From: UBA5109 sp963975155
GTDB lineage: Bacteria; Pseudomonadota; Gammaproteobacteria; Pseudomonadales; Pseudohongiellaceae
DNA length: 64,000 bases
Direction of reading: 5' to 3'
Assembly: GCA_963975155.1 (NCBI GenBank)
Contig: CAXBFG010000007.1
Coordinates: 1-64,000 of the forward strand
This document shows positions 52,919-61,927 of the stretch, piece after piece. Position 1 is the first letter of the stretch; the number at the start of each line of letters is the position of its first letter. The notes below the pieces were generated by a model. That model saw only the letters and a list, made by a program, of their open reading frames with translations, was not told the DNA's origin and made no database searches. Position numbers and translations under genes: made by a program.

Positions 52919-53830
52919 TTACGGGACATTTTTATTTGCAGCATTATGCAGGCAGTACCTTAACCAAAGCAGCCCCTGGTCGCCGCTGCGTGCACTGTGA
53001 TATTGAGCCATCATCCGCATTAAGGGGAACTCAAATGGCAAGGGTGCGAGCTTTAAAGGAAAGACCTTCGAAAACTTCAAGGCCAGGCGCTCTGGCATAA
53101 CAGCCAAACGATTGGTATCCAGTATTAACCAGGGTACGGCAGAATAATGTGGTGCATAGATATCAATATGGCGGTGATAGCCCAGTTTATCCAGATGTCG
53201 TTCGGTGAAGGGCGGGTTGCCTTCCGGTCCCAAGGCAACAACAATATGACCGGCTTCAAAAAAAGCTTTGGGCATCATATTTTTTTTCATATAAGGGTTT
53301 TCCTTCCAGCCGACAACCACATGGCGTTCCTCAAACAGTAATTCAGAGGGGTGCTGTGTGGATAAAAATTCATCGGGGACGATCATAAGGTCAATTTTGC
53401 CCCGATCAAATTCGGTCCGCACCGAAACTTCGGAAAGCCGGATATTCAGCCTGACCTTGGGTGCTATGGCTTGGATAGAAGCAATAACCGGAGTAATCAA
53501 GACATTGAGCATGTAGTCAGAGGCCATCAGGCTAAATAATCTCTCGGCCTGTGCCGGATCGAAATCAGAAGGCATGGAAATCAGGTTGTCGACCTGGGAG
53601 AGTATGCGTTTAACTTCCGGAGCCATGCTTTCGGCATAGGAAGTGGGAATCAAACGCTTGCCATGCAGGACCAGCAGGTCGTCCTTAAAATAGGTGCGCA
53701 ATCTGCCAAGCGCAGCACTGGCTGCCGGTTGGCTTAGGTGTAAACGCTCAGCCGTGCGGGAGACACTGCGTTCATCCAGCAAAATATCCAGCGCCACCAG
53801 TAAATTTAGATCCAGACCTTTTAATCTCAT
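52919..53830 (-). CDS. NodD/NahR-like LysR-family regulator
   Basis: A 303-residue LysR activator. The N terminus MRLKGLDLNLLVALDILLDE, the helix-turn-helix SVSRTAERLHLSQPAASAALGRLR and the following FKDDLLVLHGKRLIPT are characteristic of the NodD/NahR/LinR branch, whose members respond to flavonoids, salicylate or chlorinated phenols. The ATG at 53830 is preferred over an upstream TTG because it gives the family start. It sits between the two divergent catabolic operons and most likely controls both. Confidence 0.85.
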   Translation of the reverse strand: MRLKGLDLNLLVALDILLDERSVSRTAERLHLSQPAASAALGRLRTYFKDDLLVLHGKRLIPTSYAESMAPEVKRILSQVDNLISMPSDFDPAQAERLFSLMASDYMLNVLITPVIASIQAIAPKVRLNIRLSEVSVRTEFDRGKIDLMIVPDEFLSTQHPSELLFEERHVVVGWKENPYMKKNMMPKAFFEAGHIVVALGPEGNPPFTERHLDKLGYHRHIDIYAPHYSAVPWLILDTNRLAVMPERLALKFSKVFPLKLAPLPFEFPLMRMMAQYHSARSGDQGLLWLRYCLHNAANKNVP

Positions 53831-53850
53831 GAAATGACCTATCAATAAAA

Positions 53851-53865
53851 TAATTACGTTATTAT
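53851..53865. promoter_or_regulatory. AATAA/TTATT palindrome in the LysR divergent region
   Basis: AATAATTACGTTATT is palindromic in its outer five bases and has the T-N11-A character of LysR sites. It lies 20 bases upstream of the LysR start and about 107 before the rightward operon. The whole 53831-53971 region is AT-rich and should contain both promoters. Confidence 0.4.
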
Positions 53866-53971
53866 AAAAACAAACAATTGGATTTATGGCAATAGGAATG
53901 TTGTTATCAGTTATAAGCTAAATATGAAGCATTTGATTGAATAACAGCTTAGTAAATACAGGCAAGCCAAT

Positions 53972-54316
53972 ATGGACAGGTCACTTAGCATCCGAGCGAC
54001 TATTAACAATGCATTGATCAATACGGCATTTAGTGATGTCATTACCCGCCGTAAAATCAGATCCTACACCCCAGACATACTGCCTTACAGCAAAGCTTTA
54101 TTACCAGGTGATGCATTTTTAAGCGCCATTTTGCTGGCTTTATTGCTTGGTTTAGCGGGCAGCTTGTTACATTTTTTGCTGTTTACCGGCATGCAAATCG
54201 GACAATTGGCATTTCAAACCAGCTTGGTTTATAAATCCTTATATGGTGCATTACTATCCTGCATTATTACACCATTCGCATTGCTGCTGGCACTCAAAGA
54301 AACTGAGACAAACTGA
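53972..54316 (+). CDS. Small two-helix membrane protein of unknown function
   Basis: A 114-residue protein with a basic N-terminal 40 residues (..ITRRKIRSYTPDIL) and two hydrophobic segments, about 50-73 and 90-107. I recognise no family. Its TGA overlaps the ATG of the GST gene (TGATG), so translation is coupled, and it is the first gene of the rightward catabolic operon. A role in uptake or in anchoring an enzyme is possible. Confidence 0.6.
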   Translation: MDRSLSIRATINNALINTAFSDVITRRKIRSYTPDILPYSKALLPGDAFLSAILLALLLGLAGSLLHFLLFTGMQIGQLAFQTSLVYKSLYGALLSCIITPFALLLALKETETN

Positions 54317-54996
54317 TGACTGATATCAAACTGTATATGGCCCCCGGGACCTGCGCCAGAGTTCCTTCCATTCTGCTGGAAGAAGTCGGGGTGGATTTTG
54401 AAACGCAAGTCGTGCGTTTTATGAAAGGCGAACATAAAGCGCCAGCCTATAAAAAACTGAACCCAAAAGGGAAGGTGCCGACATTGATTATAGATGGTGA
54501 AATACTCACCGAAAATGTCGCTATCATTACTTATCTCAATGATCTATTTCCTGATGCTGAATTAATGCCTCACAATTCCAGGCCCCTGGAACAAGCACAG
54601 CAACTTGCCGATCTGTGCTTTTGTTCTTCCACACTACATCCCATCGTCACCCGAATCCGAATGCCACATTTTTTTGCAGCCAAGGAAGCCGCCAGATCAG
54701 TGTGGGAGCTGGGCTGCAAGGCTATGGATGAGTATTTTGAGCTTATTAGCAGACGTCTGACTGAAGGGCCATGGTGGTATGGCGAACAGTGGAGCGCTAT
54801 GGATGCCTATTTATTCTGGGTATTTAGCCGCGTGGAAGGTGCTGAATATCCGGTAGATTCTTTTGTCGGCTATAAAGATCATCATGTACGTATGCTGGAA
54901 CGACCTGCAGTACAAAAAGCGCTGGCAAGAGAAGCAGAAGCTCAGGCTGAACTCGAAGCAGAAGGACTGGCTTTTATTCCACCCAAATTTATATAA
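54316..54996 (+). CDS. Glutathione S-transferase family protein
   Basis: A 226-residue two-domain GST: an N-terminal thioredoxin-like fold with MAPGTCARV (C13 in the position of the active cysteine of bacterial beta-class GSTs), the cis-Pro loop GKVPTLI and the glutathione-binding ENVAIITYL, then an all-helical C-terminal domain. In aromatic catabolism, GSTs isomerise maleylacetoacetate or maleylpyruvate to the fumaryl form. That role fits the FAH-family enzyme in the divergent operon (inference). Confidence 0.85.
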   Translation: MTDIKLYMAPGTCARVPSILLEEVGVDFETQVVRFMKGEHKAPAYKKLNPKGKVPTLIIDGEILTENVAIITYLNDLFPDAELMPHNSRPLEQAQQLADLCFCSSTLHPIVTRIRMPHFFAAKEAARSVWELGCKAMDEYFELISRRLTEGPWWYGEQWSAMDAYLFWVFSRVEGAEYPVDSFVGYKDHHVRMLERPAVQKALAREAEAQAELEAEGLAFIPPKFI

Positions 54997-55013
54997 AGAA
55001 AGAGAGAAGCAGT

Positions 55014-55943
55014 ATGAATATTATAGGACCTGACGCCCTGGTTTTTGGCGTTGATAATGTTAGTGATTGTGAGCAGTATTTAAAAGACTATGGACTGACA
55101 GGAGTTGGGAATGGAGTATTCGAAGCCCTGGATGGCACCTCGGTTATTGTCCTGCCTAAAGCAGACTCTTCTTTGCCGCCAGCCCTCGAATCCGGCTCCA
55201 TGTTACGAAAAACCATTTATGGTGTGAAAGACCAGACGACACTTGATGCTATCAGAGAAGAGCTTAGCAGTGACCGTGAAGTGAAGGTGTTGGCAGATGG
55301 TTCACTGGAGACGCATGATGACCTTGGCTTTTATCTGGGCTTTCAGATAAGCATTCGCAAACCCTTAAGTCTGCCGGGTGAATCGATAAATTCACCGGGT
55401 GCTCCCGCACAGAGGCCCTTTAATGTTATTGGGGCTGATCCTAAAAGTAATCCGTTGCCAAGAACCTTGTCCCATGTTGTCTATTTTGTACCTGACGTGG
55501 ATAAAGCAGAAGCCTTTTACGTGGAGCGTTTAGGCTTTAGCTGTACAGATCGTTTCACCGAACTAGGGCCATTCCTGCGACCTGCAGGTAGTGAGGATCA
55601 CCATTGCCTGTTTCTGATCAAGACGCCGCCTTTCTTGCAGGGCTGTGAACATTTCACCTTTCATGTCGGCGGACCAACAGAATTAATGCAGGCAGGAACA
55701 CGTTTTGTAGAAAAAGGCTACGAGTCATTCTGGGGGCCGGGCCGACATATTTTTGGTTCGAACTGGTTCTGGTATTTTAATAGTCCCTTTGGTTGCCATA
55801 TTGAATATGATGCAGATATGGATATTCTGGATGAAAACTGGAGTGCAAGAGAAGCACATATTGGCGCCGATACAACACAATTGTTTCTATTCCAGGCTAA
55901 GGAAAAATGGTTTCCCAGTGGCCCTCCGCCACAGAAAAAATAA
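55014..55943 (+). CDS. VOC-fold extradiol (catechol 2,3-type) dioxygenase
   Basis: A 309-residue protein of the vicinal-oxygen-chelate superfamily with two domains. The C-terminal domain has candidate iron ligands H154 (TLSHVVYFV), H213 (CEHFTFHV) and E264 (CHIEYDAD), in the order H-H-E of type I extradiol dioxygenases, and the segment GPGRHIFGSNWFWYFNSPFG next to the last ligand. It is the probable ring-cleaving enzyme of the cluster. The N-terminal domain is divergent and lacks ligands, as usual. Shine-Dalgarno AGAGAAG precedes the ATG. Confidence 0.82.
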   Translation: MNIIGPDALVFGVDNVSDCEQYLKDYGLTGVGNGVFEALDGTSVIVLPKADSSLPPALESGSMLRKTIYGVKDQTTLDAIREELSSDREVKVLADGSLETHDDLGFYLGFQISIRKPLSLPGESINSPGAPAQRPFNVIGADPKSNPLPRTLSHVVYFVPDVDKAEAFYVERLGFSCTDRFTELGPFLRPAGSEDHHCLFLIKTPPFLQGCEHFTFHVGGPTELMQAGTRFVEKGYESFWGPGRHIFGSNWFWYFNSPFGCHIEYDADMDILDENWSAREAHIGADTTQLFLFQAKEKWFPSGPPPQKK

Positions 55944-56000
55944 ACTCTCACTGAGCGCAATAAGTGTAGCGTAATAAACCTATTAAGAAGCTTAATATAC

Positions 56001-56375
56001 ATGCCTGATAAAGCTGTGAATTTATGCAGTCTGGATCAATTGGCCGATGGCGCTTCCCTGGGTCTTGATCCATTCAAAGAAGGCCGGGATACCCTGTTCG
56101 TAGTACGACAAGGTGAAACCATAAGAGCCTATCAGAATGATTGCCCTCACTGGCCCGGATCCCCGATGGCCTGGCGCAAGCATGAATACCTGGCCACTGA
56201 TAAAAAGCACATCATTTGCTATAGTCATGGTGCTCGGTTCGATATTGAAAGTGGTTTGTGTCTAAGCGGTCCTTGTCTTGGCGAATCCTTACAAGCATTA
56301 CCTATACGAATAAGTTCAGATGGAACTGTGTATTTATTAACTGATGAGAGTGCTCCTGAAAAGTCAGCACCTTAA
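56001..56375 (+). CDS. Rieske [2Fe-2S] ferredoxin-type protein
   Basis: A 124-residue single-domain Rieske protein with cluster ligands C48-P-H50 and C73-x-x-H76, in NDCPHWPGSP and IICYSHGARFD. It resembles the small ferredoxins that feed ring-hydroxylating dioxygenases, or stand-alone Rieske proteins of catabolic clusters. No oxygenase alpha subunit or ferredoxin reductase is encoded in this window, so its partner is unknown. It lies between the dioxygenase and the acetoacetate-CoA ligase genes. Confidence 0.85.
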   Translation: MPDKAVNLCSLDQLADGASLGLDPFKEGRDTLFVVRQGETIRAYQNDCPHWPGSPMAWRKHEYLATDKKHIICYSHGARFDIESGLCLSGPCLGESLQALPIRISSDGTVYLLTDESAPEKSAP

Positions 56376-56420
56376 TTAGTCGTTCTGTAAAAATTCAACG
56401 AATAAAATAGCTTAACTATT

Positions 56421-58379
56421 ATGCAAACTGAATTATCTGAACATAAGCTTTTATGGAGCTTGCCTGAACAAAAGAAACACACAACAGCCATGTGGGACTT
56501 TGCAGAAGCTACCCGCGAATTTCATGGCAGTGCAGCAGACGATTATACTGCTTTACATAACTGGTCAGTCACATCGCCAGCCGAGTTTTATGCGGCACTC
56601 TGGGACAGCCTGGGGATCATTGGCGATAAAGGCCAGCAATCCTTTAGCGCAGATAATGAAATAAGAAAAGTACAGTTTTATCCGCAAGCCCGCCTGAATT
56701 ACGCTGAGAACCTGCTGCAAAATCCTGATGACAGCCTTGCGATAATCGCGCATCGCGATGACAGGACGCGTCGCGAAATCAGCCGTAAGCAATTGTATGA
56801 GCAGGTATCACGCATGGTTCAGGCTTTGAGAGCTGAAGGCGTCGCCGAGGGTGATCGTGTTGCGGCTATAGTCACTAATGATATTGAGGCCATTGTGGGT
56901 CATCTTGCGGCAGCCAGCATTGGTGCTATCTGGTCTTCATGTTCTCCGGATTTTGGACCCGCTGCCGCCAGTGATCGTTTATGCCAGATTGCGCCAAAAG
57001 TTTTATTAGCTGTAGCTGAGTATTCCTACGCGGGTAAACTTTTCTCGACGCTTCCTGCTATTAAGGCTGTTGCTGAGGGCTGTGATTTAACAAAAATCAT
57101 ACTGCTCAGCGAACAAGAGCCAGAGGAACTGCAAGGCATGCCATGTGTCACTTTTCAAAAATGGCTACAGCCTTTCCAGTCTGAGCAGATTGAGTTTAAG
57201 CGCCTGCCATATGAGGCTCCTCTGCTTATTATGTTTTCGTCGGGGACAACCGGCAAACCAAAATGTATTGTTCACTCGGCCATGGGTTTGTTGATCCAGC
57301 ATAAAAAAGAACATCGACTGCACTGTGATCTTAAAAAGGGTGAGCGCTTTTTTTATTTCACAACCTGCGGCTGGATGATGTGGAATTGGCAAGTGTCAGG
57401 CCTGGCTTCAGAAGCCACATTGGTTACTTATGATGGCAATCCCTTTTACGCCAAACCAAATCGCTTGTTGAATATCATTGATGAGGAAAATATTGCGCTG
57501 TTTGGTACTTCAGCCAAATACATTGATGCCTGCCATAATTTCAAACTTAAACCCTTAACCAGTCACAAGCTTAAAGCATTACGCCTGATTCTTTCGACGG
57601 GATCACCGCTGATGCCGGCGAGTTTCGATTATATTTATCAGGACTGGAAGGCAGATGTACAGCTTGCTTCTATCTCTGGTGGGACAGATATTTGCGCCTG
57701 TTTTCTGGGTGGTAACCCTTTGCTGCCGGTGTATCGTGGTGAATTACAGTGCAGCATGCTTGGCATGGATGTCGACGTAGTTGATGACAATGCTAATCCT
57801 GTTACTGGCTGCCCCGGAGAAATGGTCTGCCGCAATGCGCACTTGAGCATGCCCCTGGGATTCTGGGGTGACGAAGATGGAACCCTTTATGAGGCTGCCT
57901 ATTTTAAACGCTTCCCCGGAATTTGGGCGCACGGGGATTTTGTAGAACGTTGTTCATCTGGTGGCTTCGTTATAAATGGCCGCTCTGATACGACACTCAA
58001 TCCTGGCGGAGTTCGCATTGGCACAGCAGAAATTTATCGACAGGTTGAAATTATTGATGAAGTTGAGGAAAGTCTCGCTGTTGGACAGAGCTGGCAGGGT
58101 GATCAGCGAGTCATACTGTTTGTGATATTACAGGAGGGCCTTAAACTCGATAATACGCTTGTCACAAAAATAAAAAGGCAGATTCGGGAGGGTGCAACAC
58201 CGCGACATGTGCCGGCAAAAATAATTCAGGTTACGGCAATTCCCAGAACCCGCTCCGGAAAAATTTCAGAGCTTGCCGTACGCGATATTATTCACGGTAT
58301 AGCAATAAAAAATACTGAGTCGCTGGCAAATCCGGAGAGTCTGGATTTGTATAAAAATATGCAAGCCTTACAAAGCTGA
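56421..58379 (+). CDS. Acetoacetate-CoA ligase
   Basis: A 652-residue ANL-superfamily ligase that converts acetoacetate, ATP and CoA to acetoacetyl-CoA. AMP-binding motifs LIMFSSGTTGKPKCIVH and ..HGDFVERCSSGGFVINGRSDTTLNPGGVRIG are clear, as is the C-terminal catalytic lysine region RTRSGKISELAVRD. The N-terminal HxLWxxPE-like start (HKLLWSLPEQK) and the segment CGWMMWNWQVSGL are typical of acetoacetyl-CoA synthetases. It links acetoacetate from ring breakdown to the thiolase downstream. Confidence 0.92.
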   Translation: MQTELSEHKLLWSLPEQKKHTTAMWDFAEATREFHGSAADDYTALHNWSVTSPAEFYAALWDSLGIIGDKGQQSFSADNEIRKVQFYPQARLNYAENLLQNPDDSLAIIAHRDDRTRREISRKQLYEQVSRMVQALRAEGVAEGDRVAAIVTNDIEAIVGHLAAASIGAIWSSCSPDFGPAAASDRLCQIAPKVLLAVAEYSYAGKLFSTLPAIKAVAEGCDLTKIILLSEQEPEELQGMPCVTFQKWLQPFQSEQIEFKRLPYEAPLLIMFSSGTTGKPKCIVHSAMGLLIQHKKEHRLHCDLKKGERFFYFTTCGWMMWNWQVSGLASEATLVTYDGNPFYAKPNRLLNIIDEENIALFGTSAKYIDACHNFKLKPLTSHKLKALRLILSTGSPLMPASFDYIYQDWKADVQLASISGGTDICACFLGGNPLLPVYRGELQCSMLGMDVDVVDDNANPVTGCPGEMVCRNAHLSMPLGFWGDEDGTLYEAAYFKRFPGIWAHGDFVERCSSGGFVINGRSDTTLNPGGVRIGTAEIYRQVEIIDEVEESLAVGQSWQGDQRVILFVILQEGLKLDNTLVTKIKRQIREGATPRHVPAKIIQVTAIPRTRSGKISELAVRDIIHGIAIKNTESLANPESLDLYKNMQALQS

Positions 58380-58505
58380 TGAGAATGGAAATATTTTAGT
58401 TTCAAGTGCAGCATGGTAAAACTAAAAAGCCAGGCGATAAAAAGACAAGAAATCTTAAAAAAATAAAACCGAAAATTACAACCCAAAATTAATGAGCAGG
58501 TACGA

Positions 58506-59690
58506 ATGGTAGCAATTGTTTCAGCACTCAGAACGCCGGTAGGCAAATTCGGCGGCGCATTGGCCGGTATTTCAGCGCCCGATCTCGGCAGCATCGTCAT
58601 CAAGGCCTTGTTGGAAAGAAGTGGCTACCCTGCAGATGCAGTAGATGAAGTCATTATGGGAAATGTACTGCAAGCTGGCCTGGGGCAGGGGCCTGCCAGG
58701 CAGGCGGCCATCAAGGCAGGATTGTCTGTGTCCATTCCGGCCATGAGTATCAATAATCTTTGTGGTTCCGGATTGAAGGCTGTCAATCTGGCTGTAGCCA
58801 TGATCGAAAGCGGGCAGGCGGATGTTGTTATTGCAGGTGGCATGGAAAATATGAGTGCAGCTCCCTTCCTTCTGGATAAAGCCCGTTGGGGCTACCGTTT
58901 GGGCAATGGGGAGTTAACAGACAGCGTACTTTGTGATGGTCTGCTTGATGCCTTTGATGGCTGTCATATGGGCATAACCGCTGAGCGTATTGCCGAACGT
59001 TATCAGATCAGCAGGCAGGAACAGGACGAGTTCGCGGCTCGTAGTCAGCAGAAGGCGCAAGGGGCACAGGAAAATCAGCGTTTTGCGGATGAAATTGTGC
59101 CAGTGACTATTCCGCAGAGAGGTAAGGAAGCGATTGAAATACAAAGGGATGAATATCCTCGTAAGGATGTCACAGCGCAAAGTATTGCAGACATGAAACC
59201 GGCTTTTGATTCGAATGGGACGGTGACGGCTGCCAATGCTTCCGGCATTAATGATGGGGCCGCTGCGGTATTGCTGATGTCTGACAGTAAAGCTAAAGAA
59301 CTTGGCATTACACCGATGGCGGAAATCATTGCAACAGCATCCACGGGTGTAGATCCTGCGATTATGGGGATAGGCCCGATCTCTGCAATACTGCGCTGTC
59401 TGGACAAGGCTAAACTGACACTCGATCAGATTGAATTAATTGAACTGAATGAAGCTTTTGCCGCGCAGTCACTGGCTGTTTGTAAGGAATTAAAACTGAA
59501 TCAGGCCATAGTTAATGTGAACGGTGGAGCCATTGCCCTTGGGCATCCGATAGGTGCCAGTGGCGCCAGAATACTGGTGACCCTGATACACGAAATGCAA
59601 AAACAAGGACTTACCCATGGCTTGGCTTCATTATGTGTCGGTGGTGGGATGGGGGTTGCGACTTTAATCAGAATGCGTAAGGTTGGTTAA
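58506..59690 (+). CDS. Acetyl-CoA C-acetyltransferase (thiolase)
   Basis: A 394-residue biosynthetic/degradative thiolase. The nucleophile is C86 in NNLCGSGLKAVN, the catalytic His is in GGAIALGHPIGASGAR, and the second Cys is in SLCVGGGMGVA. It would cleave the acetoacetyl-CoA made by the preceding gene to two acetyl-CoA. The 126-base gap from the ligase suggests it could also have its own promoter. Confidence 0.93.
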   Translation: MVAIVSALRTPVGKFGGALAGISAPDLGSIVIKALLERSGYPADAVDEVIMGNVLQAGLGQGPARQAAIKAGLSVSIPAMSINNLCGSGLKAVNLAVAMIESGQADVVIAGGMENMSAAPFLLDKARWGYRLGNGELTDSVLCDGLLDAFDGCHMGITAERIAERYQISRQEQDEFAARSQQKAQGAQENQRFADEIVPVTIPQRGKEAIEIQRDEYPRKDVTAQSIADMKPAFDSNGTVTAANASGINDGAAAVLLMSDSKAKELGITPMAEIIATASTGVDPAIMGIGPISAILRCLDKAKLTLDQIELIELNEAFAAQSLAVCKELKLNQAIVNVNGGAIALGHPIGASGARILVTLIHEMQKQGLTHGLASLCVGGGMGVATLIRMRKVG

Positions 59691-59738
59691 GTACAAGCTA
59701 AAACACTTAATTATCCACTTAAAAAAATAAACAGAGAA

Positions 59739-60197
59739 ATGCCCATGAAATGGATATTAACAAGCTGTTTTCTGGTGTTGGCCTTGCTTCCAGGTCTTGG
59801 ACTTGGCCAGGCGCCAGACAACAGGGCTGAACATGAATCTGCTATACGAGAGCTTATATTTCAGTATCTCGAAACACGAAGGCAGGATGATGCCTCGGCC
59901 CTGAGCGCATTATTTACAGAAGATGTCGATCAGCTAACGTCTGCCGGTGAATTACGGGCTGGCCGTGAAGCTGTTACGCAAGGTACCCTGGCGACCTCAG
60001 ACAGAACCGGTGGCGAGCGCTCAATCACAGTTGAACGTATCCGTTTTCTTACATCGGATACGGCAATTGCAGACGGACCTTATAATATTGTGAATCGAAG
60101 AGACGGTCCCGATCGGCATTACAACACGACGATCATTCTTGTTTTGGAAAATGGCGCATGGAAAATTGCGGGAATTCGCAATATGGAGCCAAGATAA
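59739..60197 (+). CDS. Secreted NTF2-like (SgcJ/DUF4440-type) protein
   Basis: A 152-residue protein with a signal peptide (..LALLPGLGLGQ) and one NTF2-like alpha/beta domain: ..ESAIRELIFQYLETRRQDDASALSALFTEDVDQLTSAGELRAGREAV, then ..NTTIILVLENGAWKIAGIRN. Such domains bind small hydrophobic ligands or act as isomerases and dehydratases. Placement behind the thiolase suggests a periplasmic part in the same pathway, but this is not certain. The start may be the second ATG, two codons on. Confidence 0.78.
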   Translation: MPMKWILTSCFLVLALLPGLGLGQAPDNRAEHESAIRELIFQYLETRRQDDASALSALFTEDVDQLTSAGELRAGREAVTQGTLATSDRTGGERSITVERIRFLTSDTAIADGPYNIVNRRDGPDRHYNTTIILVLENGAWKIAGIRNMEPR

Positions 60198-60217
60198 CTG
60201 CTGTTCTTAAAATACTC

Positions 60218-60601
60218 CTAAGTGTAAAAAAATGATTCTATGAATGTCACACTTACGAGAATAATTGCTACCAATAGTAGGGCCTTAAGCCAATCACGCC
60301 ATGAAAGGGGCTGAGCTAGGTTTTTGAAACTCAAGTAATAAGTAATCCACCAGCTTATAGGGCTTAGCAAAATACTCCATGTGATCCAACCAACTAGCCA
60401 TCTGGCTCTAAACTGCCGAATATAGTAGTACAGTGATGTGATATAGCAGCAGGCAAGTAAAAACCAAAACACTAAAGTTGCTTTAAAGATAAAGGACTCT
60501 TCACTTGGATAGAATATAAAATCTATTATAAGGGTGACGTGTATTATCCAAAACGAGATATCAAGCCCTTTTCGTTCCTTCAATAAATATTGCCAAGTCA
60601 T
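60218..60601 (-). CDS. Hypothetical small membrane protein
   Basis: A protein of 127 residues with three or four hydrophobic helices and many Trp and Tyr (..WWITYYLSFKNLAQPLSWRDWLKALLLVAIILVS). I recognise no family. ATG at 60601 follows AGGGAG, whereas a start at 60628 has none. The base composition is more AT-rich than in its neighbours, and it converges on the NTF2-like gene. The 60602-60883 stretch beyond it holds no convincing gene. Confidence 0.5.
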   Translation of the reverse strand: MTWQYLLKERKGLDISFWIIHVTLIIDFIFYPSEESFIFKATLVFWFLLACCYITSLYYYIRQFRARWLVGWITWSILLSPISWWITYYLSFKNLAQPLSWRDWLKALLLVAIILVSVTFIESFFYT

Positions 60602-60883
60602 CTTAAGGCTCCCTGTGATCGAAGTCATAATTTACTACAAAAGGCTCTTCTCAAACACGTTAGGAAGCAATAAACAGGTTATTGCTGATGCCTTGAAAAT
60701 AGGACTAGATTATATATGGAGCAATCAAGAAGTTAAGGCGAAAAAGTTTTTTTCAAAATGGAAAGTTCCTGTCCGCTATTACAGTTCGTTCTTAAACTTA
60801 AAGTACAGCAAAAGATAATAATGTCTATGCCAACTGTATCTCTATAGAATACATTTTAACTTTAATACATTAAGGAAACTTCC

Positions 60884-61669
60884 ATGAAAGCTATAAAAGT
60901 TCTTGTTACTTGCCTGTGCAGTTTGGCCTTAAGTTCCCCCTTATATGCTCAAGATATCGTTCGCCTGGATAAAGCAACATTATCCGGTTTGGGTTTGGAA
61001 GGAGGCCCCAATGCAGAGGGCATCATGCGCTATGGAAAAACCTTATATGACGGAGACAAGTTTAATGTTTCTGTTGCCGCAGGTAACGGCCCTGACAATA
61101 TTGAAGTCATTGAAGTTGAGAGCTTTCCTGTTCAGGAGTTCTGCTATCTCATTAATGGCTCCGCAACATTTATTGGTAAAGATGGCCAAACAGCGACTTT
61201 TAATACCGGGGACTTTTTTATCATCCCCTTAGGCTGGGGCGGCACCATGATTACGCAAGGGAACAGTTTATATCAGGTATTACTCGTCATAAGCGATGAA
61301 CGCGGTGAAGCCATACCGGGGGCATTTCCCACCATGGTCAACCCTACCTACATGTCCGGATTAGGCCTGGATGTATCCTCATTTCCACCTGCTGGGGAAG
61401 ATGCTGAATCCAACAGAAAAACAATTTGGGATGGTTCAGAGTTGGAAATCACTATAATGGATGTGATCTCTAACTCAGGTGATTTCACTGATATGTCTGA
61501 AGAGTTTGTTTACGTTTTAAACGGCTCAGCTACCCTGACTCAGCTTGGTGGCGAACCACAGACCTTTTATACCGGAGACTTTTTTGTTGTGCCAGAAGGT
61601 TGGGATGGCAACTGGACTGTTGAAGGCAATCATCTTTATCGTGAGTTAATTGCCGTACCGGCGAATTAA
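60884..61669 (+). CDS. Secreted double-cupin protein
   Basis: A 261-residue periplasmic protein with a signal peptide (..SSPLYA-QD) and two cupin repeats: first ..EFCYLINGSATFIGKDGQTATFNTGDFFIIPLGWGG, second ..EFVYVLNGSATLTQLGGEPQTFYTGDFFVVPEGWDG. The usual metal-binding His pair is absent in both barrels, so a binding role is more likely than metal catalysis. AAGGAA precedes the ATG. It may belong to the catabolic region at its left or stand alone. Confidence 0.8.
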   Translation: MKAIKVLVTCLCSLALSSPLYAQDIVRLDKATLSGLGLEGGPNAEGIMRYGKTLYDGDKFNVSVAAGNGPDNIEVIEVESFPVQEFCYLINGSATFIGKDGQTATFNTGDFFIIPLGWGGTMITQGNSLYQVLLVISDERGEAIPGAFPTMVNPTYMSGLGLDVSSFPPAGEDAESNRKTIWDGSELEITIMDVISNSGDFTDMSEEFVYVLNGSATLTQLGGEPQTFYTGDFFVVPEGWDGNWTVEGNHLYRELIAVPAN

Positions 61670-61927
61670 ATTACGCAATTTAATATATGGAATCGCAATA
61701 TATTTCACCAAAGTCTGATAAAAAATCCTGCGTTGGGGCTGATAATAATGTTGAATTTTTCTCTTGCCTCACTAGGGGCATCGCCCTTCAATTATTTATT
61801 ATGTCGTAGTAATTAACAAAACTTCCAAACACAGATAAAGATATGAAAACGAAGTCAACGAGTTGTTACATACAGACGAAGATAACTTTTATAGATAGCG
61901 TGCAGCTATAAAAGCTGATTTCGGCGC
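61670..61927. other. Gene-free AT-rich stretch
   Basis: Between the double cupin gene and the tandem repeat beside tRNA-Leu. I see no open frame, clear terminator or RNA structure. Confidence 0.5.

Noticed and set aside
60534..60818. A 94-codon plus-strand frame upstream of the double cupin gene
   Set aside because: It overlaps the better-supported minus-strand membrane protein, lacks a ribosome site and has AT-rich, low-information sequence. It is probably not a gene.
60884..61669. Reading the double cupin as a gentisate- or quercetinase-type dioxygenase for the catabolic cluster
   Set aside because: It has a signal peptide and lacks the metal-binding histidines in both barrels, so a ring-cleavage role is unlikely.
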